64,000 bases of DNA from assembly GCA_035284745.1 (NCBI GenBank), contig JAYKIL010000034.1, positions 62,001-126,000 of the forward strand. The letters run 5' to 3'. A program made the translations under genes and the position numbers. Shown in pieces: positions 1 to 8,564 of this stretch. The notes under the pieces are model-generated. The model ran no database searches. It saw only the letters and a list, made by a program, of their open reading frames with translations, and was not told the DNA's origin. The DNA is from JAYKJB01 sp035284745 [NCBI: Candidatus Sericytochromatia bacterium] (GTDB taxonomy: Bacteria > Cyanobacteriota > Sericytochromatia > S15B-MN24). The first letter of the stretch is position 1; each line of letters begins with the position of its first letter.

Positions 1-905
1 GTTTGCATACCACGCAAGAGCAGGGGGAGGAAGGCCGCGACCGCAATGAGGCGGATCGGCCCGAGAAGGCTTCGGTCGGTGGCGGCGAGCCATGATTCTC
101 TCTCAGGCGACTCCAACGGCCAGGCCCAGAGTGTGCTGTCTTGGACTGCGGCCCACGACAGCCCAGCGGTAATGATACCCAAGCCTATGAGCCAGCTATA
201 AGACGGTGTCCAGAACCACCAAGCTCTCAATCGTTTCTGGAACCAAGCGATAAGAAACCCGCTGACGAACAAAATTTGCCAGGATGCCAATGAAAAGTAG
301 GTTCGCCCCCCTCGATCAGCGGGTGGCCAAGAAAGCGAGTACGGCTCAACCCAGTTGAGCCACCACGCCACGGCGCTGATGAGAATGATGAGCCCCCACC
401 CGTCTCGGGTGAGCAGCAGAACCAGCATCGGAACGAGGAACAGGAAGTTGAGATAAAGTGGAAGTATGTCGAGAATGGGGGGAGCCAAGTTCAAACTCAG
501 ACTTGGGAAAATGAGCGAAGCCCAAGAAGCGTGCGGCGCGGTGAATATGGGTTGCCCAAGGCCCGGAGAAAATTTATTCAGGGCACCGATTCCAATCAGC
601 AGGAACACCGACCATAAGTACAGAACGAAAGCGCGCTTCGCCAGCGGTGGCAGAAGTTTTCTCCACCCTCCGGTGCTCCAGCGATGCTTCGAGCGGAGGC
701 CAATTGCCAGGCCAGCACAGACGACGAAGACTTCCGCTGCCGTCACATACATGTTCCCCTGCGTGATTTGATGCAGATACGAATGGCCGGCGAGGTGGTC
801 TATCACCATGACGCAGACGGCCAGACCCCGCGTGAGATCGAGAGCCAGGTTTCGTGTGGACGGTTCGGGTGTCTCTTTTTCGTTTTCTGGATATTTGGCG
901 GCCAT
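1..905 (-). CDS. OpgC-like acyltransferase membrane protein (3' end missing)
   Basis: The frame opens at an ATG read on the minus strand at 903-905 and runs off the left edge, so about 301 N-terminal residues are present. A short polar start is followed by RNLALDLTRGLAV, a hydrophobic stretch containing VIDH, and then TAAEVFVVCAGLAIG. This order matches the OpgC / acyltransferase-3-like family, multi-spanning inner-membrane proteins that in proteobacteria succinylate periplasmic glucans. Several further Trp- and Leu-rich membrane segments follow without a stop. No good Shine-Dalgarno precedes the ATG. The gene diverges from the helicase gene across only 52 bp. No opgG or opgH partner lies in the window, so the acyl acceptor is unknown. 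Confidence 0.72.
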   Translation of the reverse strand, partial: MAAKYPENEKETPEPSTRNLALDLTRGLAVCVMVIDHLAGHSYLHQITQGNMYVTAAEVFVVCAGLAIGLRSKHRWSTGGWRKLLPPLAKRAFVLYLWSVFLLIGIGALNKFSPGLGQPIFTAPHASWASLIFPSLSLNLAPPILDILPLYLNFLFLVPMLVLLLTRDGWGLIILISAVAWWLNWVEPYSLSWPPADRGGRTYFSLASWQILFVSGFLIAWFQKRLRAWWFWTPSYSWLIGLGIITAGLSWAAVQDSTLWAWPLESPERESWLAATDRSLLGPIRLIAVAAFLPLLLRGMQ

Positions 906-957
906 CAGTGGTTTCGCGAGGCGTGTCCCGGTGCGCGACGTGGTACGATTCCTTGTT

Positions 958-2430
958 ATGCCTTTATTTTCTGACTGGTCGTTGCATTCTCGGCTGCTGA
1001 CAGCTTTGGCCGCGATGAATATTAAGGAGAGCACGCCTGTTCAGAGCGAGGCTTTGCCCGTTTTGTTGGCTGGTCGCGACGCGGTCTTGTTTTCCCAGAC
1101 TGGCAGCGGCAAGACGCTGGCTTATCTTTTACCCGCCTTGACGCGGATGCTGGCGGCTGAGCCGGCGCCTGTTCCGCAACCAGGAAGGCCCGCCACTCCC
1201 TTCGCGTTGATCTTGGTTCCGACGCAGGAGTTGGCGGTGCAGGTCCGCGATGTGGCCCGAGGCCTGTTTTTAGACACGGAGCGGCGTGTCTTGGCGTTGA
1301 TCGGCGGAGCGAACCCCACCCGTCAGGCGGAGCAACTCAAAAAAGGCGTCGACCTTATTGTGGGGACCCCAAGCCGGGTGGCCGACTTTCTGAGTCGTGG
1401 CAGTTTAAGTCTCGCACAATGCCACATTCTGGTTCTTGATGAGCTCGATCGGTTGGCTGAGGCGACTCATCGGGCAGACGTGGTGTCGTTGTTCCACGCG
1501 TGTCGCTCCGATCGCTGGCTGATTGCCTGTTCCGCGACTCCGGAACAGGACGCAAAGAACTGGGTCGCGGCACTGATGCGCGATCCTGTGGTGATTGAGT
1601 TAGCCACGAATCGAACGTTGCCGGCTACGTTGAAGCATCAGGTGCTCGTGCTGGATCCGCGTGAACATTTGCCCACGCTGCGGAAACTCTTGTTTCATCT
1701 GAATCCCAAAGGTGCCATTGCGTTTTATAATCGCGCGTCTGACATTGATTGGTTGGTGGAAAAATTGAGGCATCACGGCGTGCGGGTGGCGGGCCTTCAC
1801 GCTGGCATGGGGAAAATTGAGCGAACTGAGACAATGCGGGCCTTTCGCGCGGGTCGCCTCCAGTTGCTGGTCGCCACGGAATTAGCGGCCCGTGGGTTGG
1901 ACCTCGCGGACGTCAGCCTGGTTTTGAATCTCGACTTCCCTCATTCCGCCGACAACTATGTTCATCGCGTCGGTAGAACGGCAAGAATGGGGAGGGAGGG
2001 CCTGGCCGTCTCATTTGTCGACCCCAAGTTCGTGCGTTTGCTCGGGGTCATGGAGCGTGACTTGGGTCTGGTGTTTGAGCGACCGGTCTATCGCTTCGGT
2101 GAAATTCGTTTGCCAACCCCGGAAGATACGCGGCACGAGGCTCGTCGTCACAAGGCCCAACTCTCTCGTGCAAAAGAAAGGAACGCCAAACCAGAGGATG
2201 GGGCCGGCGGTTCTCAAGGAGAGGGGACCAAAAAATCGTCTCTAAAGTCGGACAAGGCTGCCCCACCCAGCAAGGTGGCCGTTCGCCAAGCCGCCAAGGG
2301 GAAAGCCAGAAAAGCGGCACGGAAAGCAAAAGGGACCTGGAAACCCGCCCGAAGTAAGTCCTCTGCCTCCACACCCGACGAAGCCATGACCCCCGGGGCG
2401 CCCGAGCCACCCTCAGGGCGCGACGGATGA
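958..2430 (+). CDS. DEAD-box family ATP-dependent RNA helicase (DELD variant)
   Basis: A 490-aa helicase expected to unwind RNA duplexes in ribosome assembly or mRNA turnover. Motifs visible in order: Q motif with TPVQ (26-29), Walker A SQTGSGKT (46-53), PTQELA (88-93), TPSR (137-140), motif II DELD (161-164), SAT (192-194), ARGLD (311-315) and HRVGRTARMG (336-345). Motif II reads Asp-Glu-Leu-Asp where most family members have DEAD or DEVD; the catalytic Asp-Glu and final Asp are kept. Residues from about 400 form a Lys/Ala/Ser-rich basic tail like that of RhlE or DbpA relatives and probably bind RNA. I chose the ATG at 958 because the Q motif begins right after it; an in-frame ATG at 808 would lie antisense to the OpgC-like gene. 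The 3' end overlaps the convergent nucleotidase gene by 18 bp. Confidence 0.9.
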   Translation: MPLFSDWSLHSRLLTALAAMNIKESTPVQSEALPVLLAGRDAVLFSQTGSGKTLAYLLPALTRMLAAEPAPVPQPGRPATPFALILVPTQELAVQVRDVARGLFLDTERRVLALIGGANPTRQAEQLKKGVDLIVGTPSRVADFLSRGSLSLAQCHILVLDELDRLAEATHRADVVSLFHACRSDRWLIACSATPEQDAKNWVAALMRDPVVIELATNRTLPATLKHQVLVLDPREHLPTLRKLLFHLNPKGAIAFYNRASDIDWLVEKLRHHGVRVAGLHAGMGKIERTETMRAFRAGRLQLLVATELAARGLDLADVSLVLNLDFPHSADNYVHRVGRTARMGREGLAVSFVDPKFVRLLGVMERDLGLVFERPVYRFGEIRLPTPEDTRHEARRHKAQLSRAKERNAKPEDGAGGSQGEGTKKSSLKSDKAAPPSKVAVRQAAKGKARKAARKAKGTWKPARSKSSASTPDEAMTPGAPEPPSGRDG

Positions 2431-3927
2431 GGGGATTGGGGGCGCCGTTTTGATCCTGCCCCCCGCTGGCAGGGTCAAGACTTTACGCTCTCTCAAGTAA
2501 CGTTTGAAGGCGTCGCGAACCAGAACACCTGTGTTCTTTAAATTTTTCAGCCGCCGAAACACGTCAGCGCCGTCGTTGCCCTGTGCCACATAATCAATCG
2601 TCGCCACGGAATAGCGCCGCGTGGGGATGAGGGGGGTTCCCGAAACACGAACATCGGTCGCGTGTCCGCCCGCGACGGTGTAGGAAAGACCTGAGACTTG
2701 AAGGCTGCCACTTTTACCGTGTCGACTCGCGGCAAAATCCAGAATGCTTTGAAGGTCCTCTCCGGTGCAATCAAATGAAACCAACGTATTCTCGAATGGC
2801 AGCATCGAATAGACCATACCGAGCGTGATAGAACCTTTTGGCAGGGGGGCACGTATTCCCCCTGAATTCATAAAGGCAACTTGAGTTCCGGTTTCGTGTC
2901 TCACCGCGTCCGCGATCAGGTTACCGATGGGCGTGTCGCCCTCTCGTTTGCGGCTGTTTCTGAATTCGAGGTTTGATGTGCCCAGAACCTCGCGCATTTG
3001 CACCGCAATTTGCTCACTGTATGCTTCTATCGTCTTTGCGATCTCAGGATCTTGTGGAATGTCACTGCTCACGGGAATCAGTTTCCCCCGATGCGCCACA
3101 ATGCGACGATTATCCACCTGGAGATCGATGCGTCCGACATATTCGCCCCACTGAAACGCCTGAGCAACCAATGTATGACGGTGAGGGTGTTCCACCACCT
3201 TGGGCTTGGATACCTTGGTGTGGCTGTGGCCCCCCACAATTAAATCAACATCGGGTAACGCGCGAGCCAGCGCGATTTCTTCCTCGTGGCCTATGTGTGT
3301 CAGCAAGACGACAAGATCAACGTGAGGCCGAACCGATTGAACAACTTTTTCAATCTCTGTTTTGGGGTCTCGGAACACGAGGTTGGCGCGTTTTCCTTCG
3401 GCCACTGCCTCAAATGCGTTCAAGCCGATCGCCCCGATGACCGCAATTTTTAGGCCGCCCCGCTCAAAGATTCGGTGAGAGGGGAAAAAGGCTTTTCCCG
3501 AGGGTCCCATCAGGTTTGCAGATATGGGCGGTTCTTTCAGGTGTTTCGCTTGCAGTAAGAGATTCCCAATGCCATTGTCGAGGTCATGATTGCCCACGGC
3601 GATGGCGTCATAGCCGGCTTGCTGCATGGTGATAAAGTCAGGTTCGCCCGAGAAAAAGTTGAACAGGGGGGTGCCCTGGAAAACATCTCCTGCATCAAGA
3701 ACCAACACGGCAGATTCCGCTTGTTTAATGCGTTGAAATAAAGATGCACGACGGGCCATGCCGCCCACGTCTTTTCTTCCTCGAGAGTCGAAGGTTTCGA
3801 GGTGGGCGTGGGTGTCGTTGGTGTGCAGGATGGTCAATGTTTTCGGGGCGGCCCAAGCGGCGAAGCCGCTGCTTGCCGGGATGAACAACAGGGCGCCGAG
3901 AACCGAGCCGAGAAGACGAGAAAGCAC
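2413..3927 (-). CDS. Secreted 5'-nucleotidase / 2',3'-cyclic phosphodiesterase (UshA-like)
   Basis: A 504-aa two-domain metallophosphoesterase. A signal peptide (about 1-27) is followed by LHTNDTHAH (34-42), DAGD, GNHDLDNG and GGHSHTK, the dinuclear metal site of the calcineurin-like N-domain. The C-terminal substrate domain shows NSGGIRAP and an aromatic-rich LPFENTLVS segment. Family members dephosphorylate nucleotides and sugar nucleotides in the periplasm for salvage. The start is GTG at 3927 with AAAGGA about 5 nt upstream. It lies 20 bp downstream of the propeller lipoprotein gene, so the two are probably co-transcribed. The exact substrate cannot be read from sequence. Confidence 0.88.
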   Translation of the reverse strand: MLSRLLGSVLGALLFIPASSGFAAWAAPKTLTILHTNDTHAHLETFDSRGRKDVGGMARRASLFQRIKQAESAVLVLDAGDVFQGTPLFNFFSGEPDFITMQQAGYDAIAVGNHDLDNGIGNLLLQAKHLKEPPISANLMGPSGKAFFPSHRIFERGGLKIAVIGAIGLNAFEAVAEGKRANLVFRDPKTEIEKVVQSVRPHVDLVVLLTHIGHEEEIALARALPDVDLIVGGHSHTKVSKPKVVEHPHRHTLVAQAFQWGEYVGRIDLQVDNRRIVAHRGKLIPVSSDIPQDPEIAKTIEAYSEQIAVQMREVLGTSNLEFRNSRKREGDTPIGNLIADAVRHETGTQVAFMNSGGIRAPLPKGSITLGMVYSMLPFENTLVSFDCTGEDLQSILDFAASRHGKSGSLQVSGLSYTVAGGHATDVRVSGTPLIPTRRYSVATIDYVAQGNDGADVFRRLKNLKNTGVLVRDAFKRYLRERKVLTLPAGGRIKTAPPIPSSVAP

Positions 3928-3947
3928 AAAAATTCCTTTCTGATTGA

Positions 3948-5366
3948 CTAGCGCCAGTCGAGAGGGTGAAAGCCGGAAATGTCTCGGTTGGTGCCACCCA
4001 CCATCGTCAGAGGAAGTGTCAAACTTTGAAAGGGGGCGACGAGCTGTGGTGGAAAGGTGTTACCGCCCACATTCCCCGGCAGATATTGTGTTTGAAAGAT
4101 TCTGGATATGTTTGGGGCGTTGGCCTCGGTCCGCAGAAAGTAGAGCGTGTTCAGCCTTTCTGTAGACCAGATCGGCGAGCTTTCCCGTCCTAAGGGGTCG
4201 GTATTCGAGATGTTGAGTGGCACAATGGCCGTCGATTGCTGCAATTCTTGCACGAAAATGCGTTGAAAACGGTTGGCGCTTGATTGATAGTTCACGACGG
4301 GGCCGAAGCGCGTGTAGGCCAAGATTTGCCCATTCGGATGCCAAGAGGGCTCGACCGCCCAATTGCTTCCATCCCCTTGCATCTCACTGATCGCTCGGGT
4401 GTAGGTGCCCGCTCGGTTCATCAAAAAGATGTTCCAGTTTTGGCTTCGGTCCCCCGGACTGTTTAAATTGTTGGCTCTGGCAGCCACGGCGATGACCCGA
4501 TCTTCTGAGGCCGCCGGATTGGGATTCCAAGCGGGGTGACGTTCGTCCCACGTGTTGTTGGTCAGGCGCGTGATCGCCCTGCCTCCACCTGAATTCTGAT
4601 CGACATTCATCATGTAGATGTCGTAGGTTCCTTGTGAGTCGTCCGAATGGTTGCTTGCGAACAACAAAAAGGATCCATCTGGGCTCCATGCAGGATCAAG
4701 GGCCAAGCCTCGTTGAAAGTTCGTCAGATAAAGCACTTGGCCTGCCGCATCCCGCATGGCAATTTTGCTGGTGCCATCCCCCGGATAAAAAACGAAGGCA
4801 ATTCTCGCCCCATTCGGCGAGATGACCGGCGACGTTCCTCTGATCGGCTGTTGATTGCTGTCGAGCAGAGGCTGCGGCTGACTTTGCAGTTGGCCCCCGC
4901 CCGAGTCGATGGCCGTCATAAGTGTTCCATTGGGGCCCGCGTCGCTGGTCGCAAAAACCACCGTGGAGCCGGTAATGTTCACAACACGCACCGCCGTAGA
5001 GGTTAAGGGCCCGTCCTGTGCGTAGATTTCTAGCGTGTCATTTTGGCGAAGACCCTCAGCGGATGGAAAGCTTGAGGTATAGGGCGCGTGATACCAGACT
5101 TGATTACCCGCCCGCAAGAATCCGCCCTGAGGGGCCGTCTCGCCATTGAGGCCCACCAGCCTTCCTCGCTGGGCCCGGTAGTAAAAGAGTGGCTGCCGAA
5201 ACCAGCCGACCTGGGCCTCCAAACGAACCATCGTCCGCTCTCCAACCCGCAGATTCGGATTCTCCAGATTGATCTGGAAAATGACGACTTGGGTGGGGCA
5301 GGCTGTCAGGACTGTCACACCAAAAAGGGAGACAAATGCTGCAAGTAAGCGACGATGGGCCTTCAC
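3948..5366 (-). CDS. Lipoprotein with TolB/PD40-type beta-propeller
   Basis: A 472-aa protein with a basic N-terminus, hydrophobic core and lipobox ending in LTAC, so it is probably a lipoprotein. A beta-rich N-terminal domain (to about 125) precedes propeller repeats of the WD40-like PD40 type: each blade carries a signature such as SPNGARIAF, SPDGSFLLFASN, HPAWNPN or WHPNGQILAYTR with intervening YDIYMMN-like strands. TolB and related proteins use this fold as a periplasmic protein-binding platform; whether this one binds proteins or carbohydrates is unknown. The start is GTG at 5366 preceded by GGAG. It is the first gene of a likely two-gene operon with the UshA-like nucleotidase. Confidence 0.75.
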   Translation of the reverse strand: MKAHRRLLAAFVSLFGVTVLTACPTQVVIFQINLENPNLRVGERTMVRLEAQVGWFRQPLFYYRAQRGRLVGLNGETAPQGGFLRAGNQVWYHAPYTSSFPSAEGLRQNDTLEIYAQDGPLTSTAVRVVNITGSTVVFATSDAGPNGTLMTAIDSGGGQLQSQPQPLLDSNQQPIRGTSPVISPNGARIAFVFYPGDGTSKIAMRDAAGQVLYLTNFQRGLALDPAWSPDGSFLLFASNHSDDSQGTYDIYMMNVDQNSGGGRAITRLTNNTWDERHPAWNPNPAASEDRVIAVAARANNLNSPGDRSQNWNIFLMNRAGTYTRAISEMQGDGSNWAVEPSWHPNGQILAYTRFGPVVNYQSSANRFQRIFVQELQQSTAIVPLNISNTDPLGRESSPIWSTERLNTLYFLRTEANAPNISRIFQTQYLPGNVGGNTFPPQLVAPFQSLTLPLTMVGGTNRDISGFHPLDWR

Positions 5367-5665
5367 AATGTCTCCAATGGTAACGGTGAATAAAAAATGA
5401 GAAGTCGCCGTGTGAAATGCATAGGGGGGCTGAACAAGGGCATCGAATCGGTGTCACTGTTATACCCCACTAAGGGAGTGCTTTGTCGGTTTCAGCCGTA
5501 GGTCAAGCGTTTACCTTTCCGAGGCACCCTGCGGAGTCGCGAGGCGGGCGTTTTTTCCTGTATTACCGCGTCGCCGTTGTCTCAACAGCGCAGACCCACA
5601 ACCGGGGGGACCGCATTTGATGCGGTGGGGTCTCGGGTAATGGTTTGGGGGCCTGCCATCGGAAC
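5367..5665. other. Intergenic region between murI and the propeller lipoprotein gene
   Basis: About 300 bp without a convincing gene. For the leftward lipoprotein operon a possible minus-strand -10 box TATAAC lies at 5464-5459, with only a poor -35 match upstream. At 5592-5633 there is an imperfect hairpin: outer arms AGACCC/GGGTCT and an inner perfect CCGCAT-TTG-ATGCGG stem at 5611-5625. It follows the murI stop codon, so it could terminate or stabilise the murI transcript, but there is no T-run on either side. Confidence 0.35.
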
Positions 5666-6523
5666 TCAATGAGCGTGACGGTCCGGGGCCAATCCGTCAC
5701 AAGGGGCGAGCGCGGGCGGGGTGGGCTCAAAAGCAATTTGCGCGACCGACTTTATCTGTTGCGGGAGCAGACGATCCGCTTGGGCGAAGAAATGCTCGGG
5801 GCATCCACTGACTGCGACGTGGTGAAAGGGGGCATGGTTCAACGGGGCCGAACACCCCAATGACACGATGTCAGAGGCAACGTCACCTGCGAGCGGTATC
5901 GCCGGGTCGATCAACGTTGTCTTTGGAAGCAAGCGTTGTATGATGTCTTTTACGTGCGGATAATGCGTGCAGCCCAAGACCAATGCGTCGGGTGGAGATT
6001 TTGTGTAGGCGACGAGCGCTTTTGCTACCGTGTCTACCGCCTGGTCACTGCTCCAATCGCCCGACTCTATCAAAGGGACCAGGGTGGGGCAGGCAACGGC
6101 CGACACCTGAGCACCCGCCGCATGCCGAGCCAAGCTCTCTTGATATGCGGCACTGCGCACTGTCCCTTCTGTTGCGATGACACCGATATGGCCCTGACCG
6201 GCTACCGTCGCTGCCTGTTTTGCGCCCGATTCAATGAGGCCCCGAATGGGCACGTCAAATCTGTGTTTTAGCACAGGGAGCGCCATGGCTGATGACGTAT
6301 TGCAGGCAATCACCACATACTTTGCCCCTTGGGCCAACAGCCAAGAGACAATTTCAACGTTGAATCCAACAATTTCCGACGAAGGTCTTGGCCCATAGGG
6401 AACGCGGGCGGTATCCCCAAAATACAACAGACTTTCGTTCGGCAGCGCCTCGCGCAGGGCCTTGTACACGGTGAGGCCGCCGAGGCCGGAGTCATATAAA
6501 GCGATGGGCGCGGTGGTTATCAC
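5666..6523 (-). CDS. murI: Glutamate racemase
   Basis: A 285-aa cofactor-independent racemase that converts L-glutamate to D-glutamate for peptidoglycan stem peptides, in the cytosol. The sequence shows the N-terminal DSGLGGLTV (11-19), YFGDTARVPYG, first catalytic cysteine in ACNTSS (C74) and second in GCTHYP (C184), with the expected spacing and full family length. The start is a GTG at 6523; no strong Shine-Dalgarno is visible, but the next conserved residues begin only seven codons in. The gene stands alone on this strand and is divergent from the SPOR-domain gene. Confidence 0.95.
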   Translation of the reverse strand: MITTAPIALYDSGLGGLTVYKALREALPNESLLYFGDTARVPYGPRPSSEIVGFNVEIVSWLLAQGAKYVVIACNTSSAMALPVLKHRFDVPIRGLIESGAKQAATVAGQGHIGVIATEGTVRSAAYQESLARHAAGAQVSAVACPTLVPLIESGDWSSDQAVDTVAKALVAYTKSPPDALVLGCTHYPHVKDIIQRLLPKTTLIDPAIPLAGDVASDIVSLGCSAPLNHAPFHHVAVSGCPEHFFAQADRLLPQQIKSVAQIAFEPTPPALAPCDGLAPDRHAH

Positions 6524-6633
6524 GGAATATTTTCAGAAGAAAGAGGACTTTGATCGTAACACGTCCGCTCTCGATGGCATCGCAAACTTTTGCCGTGCGG
6601 AGGGTTCGAGCGTAAATTTTCCCACAATTTGCA

Positions 6634-6661
6634 CTTACTGAGAGGTGCGACGGGGTATAAT
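6634..6661 (+). promoter_or_regulatory. Candidate sigma-70-type promoter of the SPOR-domain gene
   Basis: A perfect -10 hexamer TATAAT lies at 6656-6661. The best -35 at a permissible spacing is CTTACT at 6634-6639 (16-bp spacer), which is weak. The -10 is about 120 bp upstream of the chosen GTG start. Confidence 0.4.
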
Positions 6662-6784
6662 TCCCACAATGCCCATCGTTTTCACAGTCGACGAGGGCGC
6701 ATGTGTTCAGTCAAACGTGTCTGACTGTGGCCTCCAGTTTTGGTTTTGAAGACCGTCACCGAGGCGACTATCAGGAGGCTATTC

Positions 6785-7849
6785 GTGTTATTCAATGGCC
6801 GGCAGGAGCCGAAAGAGTTCGTCAGCAGTATGCCCGAGTACGATGAAGACCAAGACGAATACTACGGTGAAGAAGACGGTGAAGCCGATGACGGCGATGA
6901 ATACTATGAAGATGACGATGAGGACGATGATGAAGAGGAAGACTCGGATTCGGGCAAGCCGTCAGAAGGTAAAAACTGGGTAAAGACAGCCCTGATGGGC
7001 CTTGCTGCCTTCGCCCTGCTGGGGGGAGTGGCCTACTATGCCTTGCTGACTTTGGCGCCTGAGGTGGTGGATGAAGTCGTTAATTCGGTGACCGCGTCCG
7101 AACCGGCACCTGAGGAGGCTCCACCCGCCCAAACAGCAGCGGCTCCACCGGCGGGCGAGGCGGCCCCTCCTCCTCCCGGCGCCGTTGCGCCTGAACCTCC
7201 GTCTGCGCCCACAGCGACTCCGCGTGCGAACGAAACGGTTGCGCCGCCGTCGTCTGCCGCGGGCAAGACGAAGCGCCCGAAGTTTGCTATCCCCACGCCG
7301 GCGCCTGAGGCCGAGGTATTAGAACCGGTTGAGGCTCCGGAACCAAAACCCGTTGTCCGGAAACCTCCGGTCAAGCCGAAGCCGAAGCCTCGTTATCCGG
7401 TTACACACGTGAAGAAAAAACCGGTTTGGGTTGGGCAACGCGTGCCACGCGCTTCACAGCACCGTGGAGGGGCTCACCGACGTTCCTACTCAACAGCGGT
7501 GAATGCACCGGGCACCCAGTGGATTCAGGGCCACGCGTACATACCCTGGAGTGGCACCAAGACCAAGTCATCGGGTTGGCAGCACGCCCCGAAAGCTGGA
7601 GGGGCTGCTCGGGTGAGATCTCTGCCTCGCGGGCGTTACGGGGTTCAGGTGGGCTCCTTCTCGGATGCCAGGAATGCCTCTGCCTTGGTCACTCAGCTGC
7701 GCTCTCAGGGAATTCAGGCCTACGTGGGACGTTCGTCTGGTGGGATGACCCGAGTCTATGTGGGCAGCTACCCCAGCCTTCGTTCTGCGGGTTCTGTGAT
7801 GCGGAAACTTCAGCGGCAGGGCATTCCAGCGGCCGTCACGTCGAATTAG
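6785..7849 (+). CDS. Single-pass membrane protein with acidic cytoplasmic tail and C-terminal SPOR domain
   Basis: A 354-aa protein. I chose GTG at 6785 because a perfect AGGAGG (6773-6778) sits 6 nt before it; an ATG at 6830 is in frame but lacks such a site. Order of parts: an extreme Asp/Glu/Tyr-rich stretch (about 17-60), one transmembrane helix (about 70-90), a long Pro/Ala-rich linker, a basic region, and a SPOR domain (last about 70 residues; YGVQVGSFSDARNA, VYVGSYPSLRSA). SPOR domains bind denuded peptidoglycan glycans and take proteins such as FtsN or DedD to the septum. This architecture suggests a cell-division or wall-associated protein. It shares its plan with the protein at 36621-37640. 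The stop overlaps the convergent unknown gene by 4 bp. Confidence 0.82.
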   Translation: MLFNGRQEPKEFVSSMPEYDEDQDEYYGEEDGEADDGDEYYEDDDEDDDEEEDSDSGKPSEGKNWVKTALMGLAAFALLGGVAYYALLTLAPEVVDEVVNSVTASEPAPEEAPPAQTAAAPPAGEAAPPPPGAVAPEPPSAPTATPRANETVAPPSSAAGKTKRPKFAIPTPAPEAEVLEPVEAPEPKPVVRKPPVKPKPKPRYPVTHVKKKPVWVGQRVPRASQHRGGAHRRSYSTAVNAPGTQWIQGHAYIPWSGTKTKSSGWQHAPKAGGAARVRSLPRGRYGVQVGSFSDARNASALVTQLRSQGIQAYVGRSSGGMTRVYVGSYPSLRSAGSVMRKLQRQGIPAAVTSN

Positions 7850-8409
7850 TACGGCTGGCCTGTTGGGCGCCTGCTCCATCGCGGAGGCATGGTGACGTAT
7901 GGGGCGTTCAGCGTTGCGGCCACCGTGCGGCCAAAATCCTCGAGCCACCGCGTCAATTCTGCTTCTACGGAGACTGGATTGGGCGTGTTTGGCCGCAGAT
8001 GGATGGTGTGACCTTCGCACAGGATGCGTTCTCCGTCAGTGTATAGATGGGTGGTCGTTTTTTCCCAAATGACGAACTGCGCCCCGGAAAAACGAAAATT
8101 TTGTTGCAGCCAGCAGGCGGCGAGTGATTCCTGCAATTGCCCGTCGGAGATGGCTAGATATGGAGATAGTTCATCCGTCAAGTCGGCGTCAGAACGGATA
8201 AAATAAACTCGCCAGCCGCGGTTGACCAAGGCCTTCGGGGCATCTTCGTGGGCCGTCAATGATGGGTCTTCATTCGCCGACATCGCCTCAGCCAAAGCCT
8301 CTGGCGTGCTGAACAGGTGGCCCATGTTGAGCAAGGGGTCAATGACCAGCAAGAAGGGATATTCGAATACACTTCGTCCGTTCTTGTCTCGGTATAGCGC
8401 AAGTGGCAT
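7846..8409 (-). CDS. Conserved-looking protein of unknown function (187 aa)
   Basis: I do not recognise a family. The protein is soluble-looking with no signal peptide or membrane helix. It is rich in aromatic residues and mixes alpha and beta segments. A GRSVFEYPFLLVIDP segment lies near the N-terminus and an RGWRVYFIRSD segment near the middle. An AGGAAAG ribosome site lies about 9 nt before the ATG at 8409, which supports real translation. It is divergent from metG across 155 bp and convergent with the SPOR-domain gene with a 4-bp overlap. Confidence 0.6.
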   Translation of the reverse strand: MPLALYRDKNGRSVFEYPFLLVIDPLLNMGHLFSTPEALAEAMSANEDPSLTAHEDAPKALVNRGWRVYFIRSDADLTDELSPYLAISDGQLQESLAACWLQQNFRFSGAQFVIWEKTTTHLYTDGERILCEGHTIHLRPNTPNPVSVEAELTRWLEDFGRTVAATLNAPYVTMPPRWSRRPTGQPY

Positions 8410-8564
8410 CGACGATCTTTCCTGGGGTCGAATATTTACCCGGTTTATATGTCTCAGTGTCCGGTCGAGGATTTCCGAAACATCAATGTTTACAGCGTCG
8501 GGCGTCAGTTTGCCATGGAAGGGCTGATTTGGTAGGTTGGGAAATCAGCGAAGGAGTGTTTACA

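Noticed and set aside
808-957. Upstream in-frame ATG for the helicase
   Set aside because: The added 50 residues are Arg-rich noise antisense to the OpgC-like gene; the Q motif begins right after ATG 958.
2973-3440. 155-codon plus-strand frame inside the nucleotidase gene
   Set aside because: It lies antisense to conserved metal motifs and shows no family or ribosome site.
5592-5633. Hairpin as a murI terminator
   Set aside because: The stem is imperfect and no T-run follows on either strand, so I list it only as a possible structure.
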